Shown one piece after another: positions 39,661 through 50,003 of a stretch of 64,000 nucleotides of DNA. The notes below the pieces were generated by a model that worked only from the letters and a program-made list of their open reading frames with translations, was not told the origin of the DNA and made no database searches. This stretch comes from Paractinoplanes brasiliensis. GTDB lineage: Bacteria > Actinomycetota > Actinomycetes > Mycobacteriales > Micromonosporaceae. The stretch's first letter is position 1; every line of letters begins with the position of its first letter. Location of the stretch: contig NZ_SNWR01000001.1 of NCBI RefSeq assembly GCF_004362215.1, forward strand, positions 62,001-126,000. Reading direction: 5' to 3'. The position numbers and the translations under genes are program-made.

Positions 39661-39695
39661 GGAGAACGCCGGGGCCGCCACCCCCGGCGTTCTCC
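39661..39695 (+). terminator. Intrinsic-type terminator after the anti-sigma gene
   Basis: GGAGAACGCCGGGG (39661-39674) pairs perfectly with CCCCGGCGTTCTCC (39682-39695) across a seven-base loop. It starts three bases after the anti-sigma stop and is followed by GTCCTGCT. Confidence 0.82.
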
Positions 39696-39819
39696 GTCCT
39701 GCTGGAACAGTGGCCTGAGAATCGGGCGAAGTCGATCACCTTCGATACTCGCGCGGCGTTGCCGAGGGGCGTAACGTCGGCTTCCGACCGCACAGCCGCG
39801 TGGCGCATCGGAGGTCGAC

Positions 39820-41562
39820 ATGACCGCTGTCGTACCGAAGCCCGTCGAGCCCCACCCCTGGCCCGTACGGCGGCAGGTGAGGGGCTCGGCGCTGGCCCGG
39901 GTGCTGCGGACGACCGACGCGAAGCAGATCGGGATCATGTACATGATCACCGCCTTCGTGTACTTCATGATCGGCGGGGTGATGGCGCTGGTCATGCGGG
40001 CGGAGCTGGCGCAGCCGGGCATGCAGCTGCTCTCCCCCGAGCAGTACAACCAGCTCTTCACCATGCACGGCACGATCATGCTGCTGTTCTTCGCCACGCC
40101 GATCGTGTTCGCGTTCGCCAACTTCGTCGTGCCCATCCAGATCGGCGCGCCCGACGTGGCGTTCCCCCGGCTCAACGCCTTCGCCTACTGGTTGTTCCTG
40201 TTCGGCGGCGCGATCGCCATCGGCGGGTTCTTCACGCCCGGCGGCGCGGCAGACTTCGGCTGGACGGCGTACGCGCCGCTCAGCGACTCGATCCACTCCC
40301 CCGGCCTCGGGGGGAACATGTGGATCGTCGGCCTCGCCCTCTCCGGCCTCGGCACCATCCTCGGCGGCGTCAACATGATCACCACGATCCTGACGCTGCG
40401 CGCCCCCGGCATGACCATGTTCCGGATGCCGATCTTCACCTGGAACATCCTGCTGACCAGCGTGCTCGTGATCCTCATCTTCCCGTTCCTGGCCGCCGCG
40501 CTGTTCGCCCTCGCCGCCGACCGCATCCTCGGCGCGCACGTCTACGACGCGGCCACCGGCGGGCCGATGCTCTGGCAGCACCTGTTCTGGTTCTTCGGCC
40601 ACCCCGAGGTATACGTGGTGGCGCTGCCCTTCTTCGGCATCATCACCGAGGTCATCCCGGTCTTCAGCCGCAAACCGGTCTTCGGGTACAAGGGCCTGGT
40701 CGCCGCCACCCTGCTGATCGCCGGGTTGTCGATGTCGGTGTGGGCGCACCACATGTTCGCCACCGGCCAAGTGCTGCTGCCCTTCTTCAGCCTGCTCAGC
40801 TACCTGATCGCCGTGCCGACCGGCATGAAGTTCTTCGTCTGGATCGGCACCATGTGGCGCGGGCAGATCAGCTTCGAGACCCCGATGCTGTTCGCGATCG
40901 GCTTCCTCGTGACGTTCCTGCTGGGCGGGCTCACCGGGGTGCTGCTGGCCTCGCCGCCGATCGACTTCCACGTGCACGACAGCTATTTCGTGGTCGCCCA
41001 CTTCCACTACGTGCTGTTCGGCACCATCGTGTTCGCGGTGTTCGCCGGCATCTACTTCTGGTTCCCGAAGATGTTCGGCCGCATGCTCGACGAGCGGCTG
41101 GGCAAGGTCCACTTCTGGCTGACGCTGGTGGGTTTTCACACGACGTTCCTGGTGCAGCACTGGCTCGGCGCCGAGGGCATGCCCCGCCGGTACGCCGACT
41201 ACCTGACCGGCGACGGCTTCACGGCGCTGAACACAGTGTCGACGATCGGCGCGTTCGTCCTCGGGGCGTCCACATTGCCGTTCATCTACAACTGCTGGAA
41301 GTCGTACAAGGTCGGCCAGGTCGTGACCGTCGACGACCCGTGGGGCCACGGCAACTCGCTCGAGTGGGCCACCTCGTCCCCGCCACCACTGCGCAACTTC
41401 GACCGCATGCCCCGCATCCGGTCCGAACGCCCCGCCTTCGACGCCAAGTTCCCGCACCTCGCGGCCGGCGAGCGCACCGAGGCCGGACCGCCCGAGGGTG
41501 GCTCACGGCCGCTGACCGGCGAGTCCGACGGTGGCGCGAGGTATCAGGAGGACAAATCCTGA
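39820..41562 (+). CDS. ctaD: Cytochrome c oxidase subunit I (aa3 type), stand-alone copy
   Basis: Predicted 580 residues with about 12 membrane helices. The heme a ligand lies in FTMHGTIML. The CuB centre is formed by WFFGHPEVYVVALP (His and cross-linked Tyr) and WAHHMF (two His), and heme ligands lie in VVAHFHYVLFG. These are the hallmarks of a catalytic heme-copper oxidase subunit I that reduces oxygen and pumps protons. No subunit II, III, IV or heme A synthase genes flank it. It is therefore probably a second copy that assembles with subunits encoded elsewhere. Its last 19 bases overlap tail-to-tail with the SpoIIE phosphatase gene on the other strand. Confidence 0.96.
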   Translation: MTAVVPKPVEPHPWPVRRQVRGSALARVLRTTDAKQIGIMYMITAFVYFMIGGVMALVMRAELAQPGMQLLSPEQYNQLFTMHGTIMLLFFATPIVFAFANFVVPIQIGAPDVAFPRLNAFAYWLFLFGGAIAIGGFFTPGGAADFGWTAYAPLSDSIHSPGLGGNMWIVGLALSGLGTILGGVNMITTILTLRAPGMTMFRMPIFTWNILLTSVLVILIFPFLAAALFALAADRILGAHVYDAATGGPMLWQHLFWFFGHPEVYVVALPFFGIITEVIPVFSRKPVFGYKGLVAATLLIAGLSMSVWAHHMFATGQVLLPFFSLLSYLIAVPTGMKFFVWIGTMWRGQISFETPMLFAIGFLVTFLLGGLTGVLLASPPIDFHVHDSYFVVAHFHYVLFGTIVFAVFAGIYFWFPKMFGRMLDERLGKVHFWLTLVGFHTTFLVQHWLGAEGMPRRYADYLTGDGFTALNTVSTIGAFVLGASTLPFIYNCWKSYKVGQVVTVDDPWGHGNSLEWATSSPPPLRNFDRMPRIRSERPAFDAKFPHLAAGERTEAGPPEGGSRPLTGESDGGARYQEDKS

Positions 41563-42767
41563 GCGTTGCGCTGGACGGCGATCAGGGCGACGTCATCGAC
41601 GGTTTGCTGCCCGCCCAGGCTCGTCATGATCGCGGAGACGCAATCGGCGGGGCTGGCGGGCTCCACGATGTCGAGCAGCCGCTTGATGCCGACATCGATG
41701 ATCTCGCCACGGCGTTCGACCAGCCCGTCGGTGTAGCCGAGCAGCAGCGCCTCGGGTGGCATGCCGACCACCGCGCTGCGCCGCGCCCCCAGACGGCCGA
41801 GGCCGAGAGGAGCGTCCACCGGCACCTCGACCAGCGAGGCCGGCCGGCCGGGCAGGGCGAGGATCGGCGCCAGATGCCCCGCCGACGACATGCGGACCGT
41901 CGTTCTGTCCGGTGAGATCATCGCGTAGAAGGCGGTGGTCAGCAGGCCCGCCTCGAAATGCCGGACCTTGCGGTCGAGCAGCGCCAGCACCTCGGCCGGG
42001 TCCTCGCTGATCAGCGCGTACGCGCGCAGGGCACTGCGGATGCGGCCCATCACCACGGCCGAGGCCAGGCCGTGGCCCGACACGTCACCGATCACCAGGC
42101 CGGCCCAGCCGGACGGCAGCTGGAACAGGTCGTACCAGTCGCCGCCGATGCCGAAATCCTGCCCCGGCGCGTACCGGGCGGCCACCTGCAACCCGGGAAG
42201 AGCCGGCAGGACCGGGGGCAACAGGCTGCGCTGCAGCGACATGGCCGCGGCCTGATCGAGCCGGTGGGAACGGATCTGCTCGGCGGCGCCGGCCCGATCG
42301 GCCGCCACCTCGAGGAACCGGACATCGTCCTCGGTGAACTGCCGCATCGAGCGGGCGCCCACGAGCATGACGCCGATGACGTCGCGGCCGGCGAAGACGG
42401 GCACGCCGAGCAGCGAGCGGATGCCCGAGGCCAGCAGGGCGGAGCTGACCACGTCGGCGTCGGTCACCCGGGTCAGGACGAGCGGCTTGCCGCCCTGGGC
42501 GACCCGGCCCGCGAAGCCACGGCCCACCGGAATCCGGAGGCCGTCACGGATGTCCTGTTCCAGGCCCTTGGCGGCGGCGACGGAGAGATGCTGATCGTGC
42601 GGGTCGAGGAGCAGAACGGCCGCGGTGTCGGCTCCCAGCAGATCCCGTACGCGGTCAAGAAGCTCGTCGAGGAGGTCGGGCACCTCGAGGCGGGAAAGGG
42701 CGGCGTCGGTCATCGCGTCGAGCCGGCGCAGCCGCTCGACGGCGGAGAGCACGCCATCGGATTCCAC
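41544..42767 (-). CDS. GAF-domain PP2C/SpoIIE-type serine phosphatase
   Basis: Predicted 407 residues from a GTG at 42767 with AAGGTG upstream. A GAF domain (about 25-160) contains LLGADTAAVLLLDPHDQHLS and IPVGRGFAGRVAQGGKPLV. A SpoIIE/RsbU-type phosphatase domain follows, with FGIGGDWYDLF, VIGDVSGHGLASA, MSSAGHLAPIL, GYTDGLVERR and TVDDVALIAV, which supply the metal-binding Asp/Gly residues. Such proteins dephosphorylate anti-anti-sigma factors in partner-switching pathways. No STAS or kinase partner lies beside it. Convergent 19-base overlap with ctaD. Confidence 0.94.
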   Translation of the reverse strand: MESDGVLSAVERLRRLDAMTDAALSRLEVPDLLDELLDRVRDLLGADTAAVLLLDPHDQHLSVAAAKGLEQDIRDGLRIPVGRGFAGRVAQGGKPLVLTRVTDADVVSSALLASGIRSLLGVPVFAGRDVIGVMLVGARSMRQFTEDDVRFLEVAADRAGAAEQIRSHRLDQAAAMSLQRSLLPPVLPALPGLQVAARYAPGQDFGIGGDWYDLFQLPSGWAGLVIGDVSGHGLASAVVMGRIRSALRAYALISEDPAEVLALLDRKVRHFEAGLLTTAFYAMISPDRTTVRMSSAGHLAPILALPGRPASLVEVPVDAPLGLGRLGARRSAVVGMPPEALLLGYTDGLVERRGEIIDVGIKRLLDIVEPASPADCVSAIMTSLGGQQTVDDVALIAVQRNAQDLSS

Positions 42768-42853
42768 GTGAACACCTTAACCGTCGTCCAGTGGCTTCCG
42801 GCCTCGCATGTCCGGGTGAGGCGGGCGCCGAGATCCACCCTCGTACATCCGGG

Positions 42854-43705
42854 TCAGGCGTCTCCCGAGCGGTTGCCCGGGACGACCAGGACCGGCCGGT
42901 GCGCCCGGTGCAGGGTCGCCATCGCCACGCTGCCCAGCAGGATCTCCCGGATCATCGAGCGGCCCCGCGACCCGACCGCCACCACCGCGGCCCTGCGCTC
43001 GCGGGCGTCGCCGGCCAGCACCTCCGCCACCGCCCGCGCGGACGCCCCGCGACCGGCCGGAAGACGAACCACGTCACGGTCCTCGGAGTCCGCGCTGTCA
43101 CCGACCGCGACGAGCACCTTCTCCCGCTTCGGAAACAGCCGCTCGACCGCGGCCAGGGCGGACCGGGCGCCGTCCGAGTCGTCCCAGCCGATGACGACCG
43201 GACCGTCGGCCAGGGCCTCGTACTCGTCGATCAGCAGCGGGTGCGGCAGCACCAGAACCGGGGCCGGGCTGTAGTGCACCACCATGTCGGAGACGCTGCC
43301 CAGCACCGCTTTGGCGCCGCCGAGGCCGCGGGAGCCGAGGAGCACCAGATCGGGGCGCAGCTTCTCGGCCAGTTGCGTGAACTGCAGTCCCTCACCGCCG
43401 AAGCTGCGCTCGACCAGCGGCTCGGCCTCCCAGCCGGCGGCACGCGCCAGGGTGGTGCCGACTCCGGCCACACGGTCCGCCTCGAACCGGCCCTCGCGTT
43501 CGACAGCAGCCACGAACTCGTTGACATGGGCGGTGCCCCGCCACAGGCGACGGCGCATCTCCTCGCTGGCGAACGGCGGCGTCCACAGATGAGTGATCCA
43601 CGCCTGGGCGCCGGGGAACAACCGTGCGCCGGCCTCGATCGCGGTGGTCGAGGCCGGAGAACCGTCGTACCCCACGATCACGCGAATGCCGGTGGGTTCC
43701 ACCAT
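42854..43705 (-). CDS. Universal stress protein, two tandem Usp domains
   Basis: Predicted 283 residues from the ATG at 43705 with GAGGAGG upstream; longer upstream reading is antisense to the ATPase. The first Usp domain opens VIVGYDGSPASTTAI and carries LGSRGLGGAKAVLGSVS, a G-2x-G-9x-G(S)-type ATP-binding loop. The second opens VVIGWDDSDGARSAL and has VGSRGRSMIREILLGSVA. Domain 1 ends VLVLPHP and domain 2 ends VLVVPGN. Tandem Usp proteins of this form are classic members of the actinobacterial DosR (hypoxia/dormancy) regulon. The gene is divergent from the P-type ATPase with a DosR-like box between them. Confidence 0.94.
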   Translation of the reverse strand: MVEPTGIRVIVGYDGSPASTTAIEAGARLFPGAQAWITHLWTPPFASEEMRRRLWRGTAHVNEFVAAVEREGRFEADRVAGVGTTLARAAGWEAEPLVERSFGGEGLQFTQLAEKLRPDLVLLGSRGLGGAKAVLGSVSDMVVHYSPAPVLVLPHPLLIDEYEALADGPVVIGWDDSDGARSALAAVERLFPKREKVLVAVGDSADSEDRDVVRLPAGRGASARAVAEVLAGDARERRAAVVAVGSRGRSMIREILLGSVAMATLHRAHRPVLVVPGNRSGDA

Positions 43706-43768
43706 GGCGCTGCCTCCTCTTTCCGTCTTCCCAGGTTCAAGTATGGCGGCGCCCCAGGTGCCGCAGAC

Positions 43769-43783
43769 AGGTCTTTCGGCCCT
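43769..43783. promoter_or_regulatory. Candidate DosR/DevR-type box
   Basis: AGGTCTTTCGGCCCT lies midway between the divergent Usp and P-type ATPase genes. It matches 13 of 15 positions of GGGACTTTCGGCCCT-type boxes that I recall from DosR-controlled promoters. In Mycobacterium tuberculosis the corresponding gene types (Rv1996 Usp, Rv1997 ctpF) are adjacent and DosR-controlled. Binding is inferred. Confidence 0.55.
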
Positions 43784-43849
43784 GGCCACGCCGTGGTGGG
43801 AGATCACAACGGGTACGCGCCCGACTGCGGCTTGGGGAAGGATGAGGCG

Positions 43850-46537
<2,688 letters not shown>

Positions 46538-46549
<12 letters not shown>

Positions 46550-46578
46550 GGAGAGTCTCCCGTTCTCGTTGAGGAGAG
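46538..46578. repeat. 23-base tandem duplication at the ATPase stop codon
   Basis: CGTTCTCGTTGAGGAGAG occurs at 46538-46555 and again at 46561-46578, separated by TCTCC. The first copy contains the ATPase stop TGA (46547-46549) and a GAGGAGAG Shine-Dalgarno. The second places the same GAGGAGAG just before the ATG at 46581. Confidence 0.9.
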
Positions 46579-46580
46579 CA

Positions 46581-47166
46581 ATGAACGACCCGTACGGGAC
46601 GGACGAGCGCGACGCGTTGCGCAAGACGATCGCCGAGTTCGTGCGCCGCGAGATCACGCCGAACATCGACGAGTGGGAACGGGCCGGTGAATGGTGGTCA
46701 GCGCCGAAAGCCTCCTCGAGGCGGGCGGTTCGTGCCGGAACGCATCATCATGGCGGTGCACGCCTACTCGGTGGCGCAGCGCTGCCTCGACCTGACCCTC
46801 TCGTACGTCCGTGACCGCTCCACCTTCGGCAAGCCGCTGATCACCCGGCAGGTGGTGCGGCACAAGCTGGTGCAGATGCGGCAGCGCATCGAACTGGCCC
46901 GCACCTATACCCGGCTGGTGGCCGCCCGGCACGCCGCGGGTTCGTTCGTCGCCGGCGAGGCCTGCCTGGCCAAGAACGCGGCTGTCGAGGCCGGCAAATA
47001 CGTGGTCGACGAGGCCGTCCAGCTGCACGGCGGGACGGGCTACATGCGCGAGTCGGAGGTGGAACGCCACTACCGAGACATGCGCATCCTCGGCATAGGC
47101 GGCGGCGCCACCGAGGTCATGACCGACTTGGCCGCAAAACTCTTCGGCTACGACCGTCTCCCGTGA
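46581..47166 (+). pseudogene. Acyl-CoA dehydrogenase with internal deletion and frameshift
   Basis: From the ATG at 46581 (duplicated GAGGAGAG upstream) the frame reads MNDPYGTDERDALRKTIAEF through DEWERAGE, the N-terminal helices of an acyl-CoA dehydrogenase. Similarity stops after about 36 residues. From about 46732, in another frame, it resumes as FVPERIIMAVHAYSVAQRCL and runs to the normal C-terminus, including AVQLHGGTGYMRESEVERHY and MRILGIGGGATEVMTDLAAK. Roughly 190 central residues (the beta domain and much of the FAD site) are missing. The C-terminal part still holds the QxHGGTGY motif, but no FAD enzyme can form. Confidence 0.88.
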
Positions 47167-47255
47167 CGTTCGAGGCGGCTCCCAGTCCGTTCGGAGGACA
47201 TCGTTCTGTCGGTGGTGGCCGATAGCCTTTCGTAAAGCAGGTGAAAGGGACGACG

Positions 47256-48413
47256 ATGAACCCGCGAAATCTCGGGCTGGGACGCCTGAAAGCTGTTGCT
47301 GACGCGGCCGGGCGAAAGGTTGCCGACGGCACGAACGCAGCCCGGCAGCTGGTCGCGGACGCCGCCGGTGATGCCCAAGGGGTGGTGAAACACTCCGCCG
47401 GGCAGGTGATGGCGAAGGTGGCGGACGTCAAGGGCGGCCTGTCCCGCCAGTCCGAAGAATCCGTTGATCTGTCCGCGCTTCCCTGCGCAGTGAAGTTGCT
47501 CTATTGCCGCACGTTGGTAAGTCTGGCGCTGGTCGACGCCGTGCTCGATCCTCGCGAGATCGCCAATCTGTACCTGTTCGCATCGACGATCGGTCTCGAT
47601 GACGGAGCGCGATCGGCATTGCGCGGCGAAATCACGGCGGCACAGCACGGCGCGGAGACACTGGACGTCACCGAGGAACTGGCCCGAGAACTGCGCGGCC
47701 TTCTCGATGAGGGTCAACGCCAACCGGTGTTCACCATGCTGGTACGCGACCTCGTGCGGATCTCGCGTGCCGACCGGCATGCCGCCGACGTCGAGCGTGA
47801 GCGGATCGTGCTGGTCGCCGGGCTCGTGTTCGCCGAGTCCGCCGGCGAGGTGGTGCGGGCGACCGAGCGGCTGGTGGCCGCCGAGGAGGACTTCGCGTCC
47901 GGCAAGCTCACAACCAGCCAGATGGAGACCACCACCAAGGAGATCGTGGCCAAGGTGGCCGCGTTCGGCGCCCCGATCGCCGCCGTCAGTCTCGCCGGCA
48001 GCGTTACCGGGCTCGGCGGGGCGGGCATCACCACGGGTCTGGCGGCGCTCGGATTCGGGGGCCTGCTGGGCCTGAGCGCGATGGTCACCGGCATCGGCAC
48101 GGTGGTGATTCTCGGGGTCGCGGTGCATCAGGGCACGCGCTACCTGCTGGCCACCAACGAGCGGGAACGCGAGAAGCGCCGCGAGTACCTGATCCAGCAG
48201 GTCCTCAAGCATCACCAGCAGGCAATGGCTGAGCTGACCGACGACATCGCGGGCCTCGCCCACCGGATGGAGGCCGGTCTTGCCCAGACCACGAGGAACG
48301 AGGAACGGCTCACCGTGCTCAAGGCCGAGCTGGACGCGTTCCAGCAGGCCTTGGCGAGTCTGCAGATCAGTCAGGAGTCCTTCGAACGGCGGGAACCGAT
48401 CAGTGCCGGGTGA
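47256..48413 (+). CDS. TerB-like protein with glycine-rich membrane hairpin and coiled coil
   Basis: Predicted 385 residues from the ATG at 47256 (AAAGGGA five bases upstream; a GTG at 47241 is possible). Residues 10-65 are Ala-rich and amphipathic. Residues about 75-190 look TerB-like: LPCAVKLLYCRTLVSLALVD then AVLDPREIANLYLFASTIGL. Residues about 230-285 are Gly/Ala/Val-rich and hydrophobic (TGLGGAGITTGLAALGFGG), long enough for two membrane passes. The C-terminal 90 residues form a charged coiled coil (NERERERKRREYL-like, EERLTVLKAELDAFQQALAS). The stop overlaps the next gene by 11 bases. I do not recognise the family. Together with the partner it looks like a two-protein membrane system. 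Confidence 0.82.
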   Translation: MNPRNLGLGRLKAVADAAGRKVADGTNAARQLVADAAGDAQGVVKHSAGQVMAKVADVKGGLSRQSEESVDLSALPCAVKLLYCRTLVSLALVDAVLDPREIANLYLFASTIGLDDGARSALRGEITAAQHGAETLDVTEELARELRGLLDEGQRQPVFTMLVRDLVRISRADRHAADVERERIVLVAGLVFAESAGEVVRATERLVAAEEDFASGKLTTSQMETTTKEIVAKVAAFGAPIAAVSLAGSVTGLGGAGITTGLAALGFGGLLGLSAMVTGIGTVVILGVAVHQGTRYLLATNEREREKRREYLIQQVLKHHQQAMAELTDDIAGLAHRMEAGLAQTTRNEERLTVLKAELDAFQQALASLQISQESFERREPISAG

Positions 48414-49782
48414 CCCGCTGACGACCGCCGCCACCGTCGTGGCCTACCAGGCCGTCACGCTGACCGAACTTCACGGCCTGCTCGACCAGGTGGAGTTCGA
48501 CCTCGAGGATGTCCTCGCACGCGAACGTCACGTCAGCTACTGCCTGGACTCGGTCGAGTCCGAGTTCGACACCGTACGAGCCCAACTCCGGGCACTGGGC
48601 ATCACCGTGCCGACCCCCGGTCCGGCCGCACCTGCGGTGTTCGCTCCGAGCAGCCCGCGTTACGCCGTGCCTGTTGTCCCCGTTGAGGGCGACTTCGATC
48701 GGCTCGTCAGGCTCGCCGAGGCCCGCTTGGATCTGCTGGGCATCGATCTCACCCGAGATCCGCTCCCGCAGGTCGTTCCCCACGGCCAGATCGCAAACAG
48801 CCTGCGTCTCTACGCCGCGGAACACGGCGACGTCAGCTGGGACGAGACCGACTGGACGGTGGTCCTGCTCGCCGGGACCATCGCGACCCTGCTCGACATC
48901 GTGCTCGTCCGCATCCCCCAGGATGCCACCTTTCTCGGCAAGAAGTACACGGGCTCACCCCTCACCAAGTGGCTGCAGGACGGTGACCGTGCCAAGAAGA
49001 TTCACGGCCACTACCTCAAAAGGTTCGAGAAGCTGGCCAAAGTGCCCTACGACGCCCCCACCACGGCGTCCACCGGCGGTCTGGTCGCGGGCATGCGGCC
49101 GGCCACCCATCGGCTCCAGAGCCTCGGCCATGACCCGGGCGTGGGTTTCCTCGCCGGCATAGCCGACCTGATGCGCGGCACCGGCACCTACATCGACAAA
49201 GCCGGGCAACTGATCCAGGTCCAGACCGGGGCCGACCCGGTCGGCCTGATCACCGCTCTCATCACCCAGGTGCGCCATCTGCTTTCGGACGTCTACACGC
49301 CCGCCGGCCTGCAGCCCCCGTTCTTCAGCCTGCTCCAGCTGGGCCAGATCAACTCGCCGTTCGCGCTGGGCCCGTCCGGCGTCAAGGTTCCTTGGACAGA
49401 CGTCGCCCGCCACATGTACACGAACGGCTACGACCTGCGCCATTTCTTCACCATGGGCATCACGCCGGGCGTCGTGTCCGCGACCATCCGGGGCTATTGG
49501 CTTCTCAAGAGCTACGCCACCGGCGGCACCGCGGAACAACGGAAACTGGAGCACGCCAAGCTCACGTCCATGCTGCTGCTCGGGCACGCCATCGCCACCT
49601 CGGGCACGCTCCTCAAGACGGGGCTGGTGTTCGGCCTGAACCCGGCCGCCCTCAACTACAACCAGATCCTCGCCATGGCGCCGGCCACCATCGCCTGGTT
49701 CAAGGAAGCGGTCGCCCGCGACCATCGGATCAATGCGGCCCTCGCTCGAGAGTGGGAAGTCCTCGGTCAAGGATTGCGTTGA
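48403..49782 (+). CDS. Uncharacterised 459-aa helical protein, partner of the TerB-like gene
   Basis: Start GTG at 48403, inside the last codons of the upstream gene (11-base overlap), so translation is probably coupled. The N-terminal 60 residues are helical and acidic (LTELHGLLDQVEFDLEDVLA). A Pro-rich linker follows, then a long helical body with WDETDWTVVLLAGTIATLLD, conserved-looking GFLAGIADLMRGTGTYIDK, and RHFFTMGITPGVVSATIRGY. The C-terminus has a hydrophobic LTSMLLLGHAIATSGTLLKT stretch and AMAPATIAWFKEAV. No nuclease, ATPase or protease motif is visible. I do not recognise the family. Presence of several marginal hydrophobic helices suggests membrane association. Function unknown. 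Confidence 0.82.
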   Translation: MPGDPLTTAATVVAYQAVTLTELHGLLDQVEFDLEDVLARERHVSYCLDSVESEFDTVRAQLRALGITVPTPGPAAPAVFAPSSPRYAVPVVPVEGDFDRLVRLAEARLDLLGIDLTRDPLPQVVPHGQIANSLRLYAAEHGDVSWDETDWTVVLLAGTIATLLDIVLVRIPQDATFLGKKYTGSPLTKWLQDGDRAKKIHGHYLKRFEKLAKVPYDAPTTASTGGLVAGMRPATHRLQSLGHDPGVGFLAGIADLMRGTGTYIDKAGQLIQVQTGADPVGLITALITQVRHLLSDVYTPAGLQPPFFSLLQLGQINSPFALGPSGVKVPWTDVARHMYTNGYDLRHFFTMGITPGVVSATIRGYWLLKSYATGGTAEQRKLEHAKLTSMLLLGHAIATSGTLLKTGLVFGLNPAALNYNQILAMAPATIAWFKEAVARDHRINAALAREWEVLGQGLR

Positions 49783-49895
49783 TCGTCGGCCCCACTCGCA
49801 CGCGACAGCACCATCTCGACGCCGAGCGGTGTCGTCAGCGGGTCGCGTACGGAGTCGCATGATGGATGTGAAGGTCAAGCGCCTATCGTGGTGAC

Positions 49896-50003
49896 GTGTG
49901 GAACATCAGGTCGATCCGGGAAGCCGCCGCGCTGCAGCGCCGCATCGACGGGCTGGCCACGCGCCGGGCGGCCCTTCTGCGTTACGCCGCCGAGATCGTG
50001 TGA
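49896..50003 (+). CDS. Possible 35-residue leader ORF overlapping the GH65 gene
   Basis: A GTG at 49896 opens a frame reading VWNIRSIREAAALQRRIDGL and ending RYAAEIV. Its GTG-TGA end overlaps the GH65 GTG start by four bases, a typical coupling geometry. No clear ribosome site precedes it, so it may instead be chance. The remaining bases of 49783-49895 hold no gene. Confidence 0.3.
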   Translation: MWNIRSIREAAALQRRIDGLATRRAALLRYAAEIV

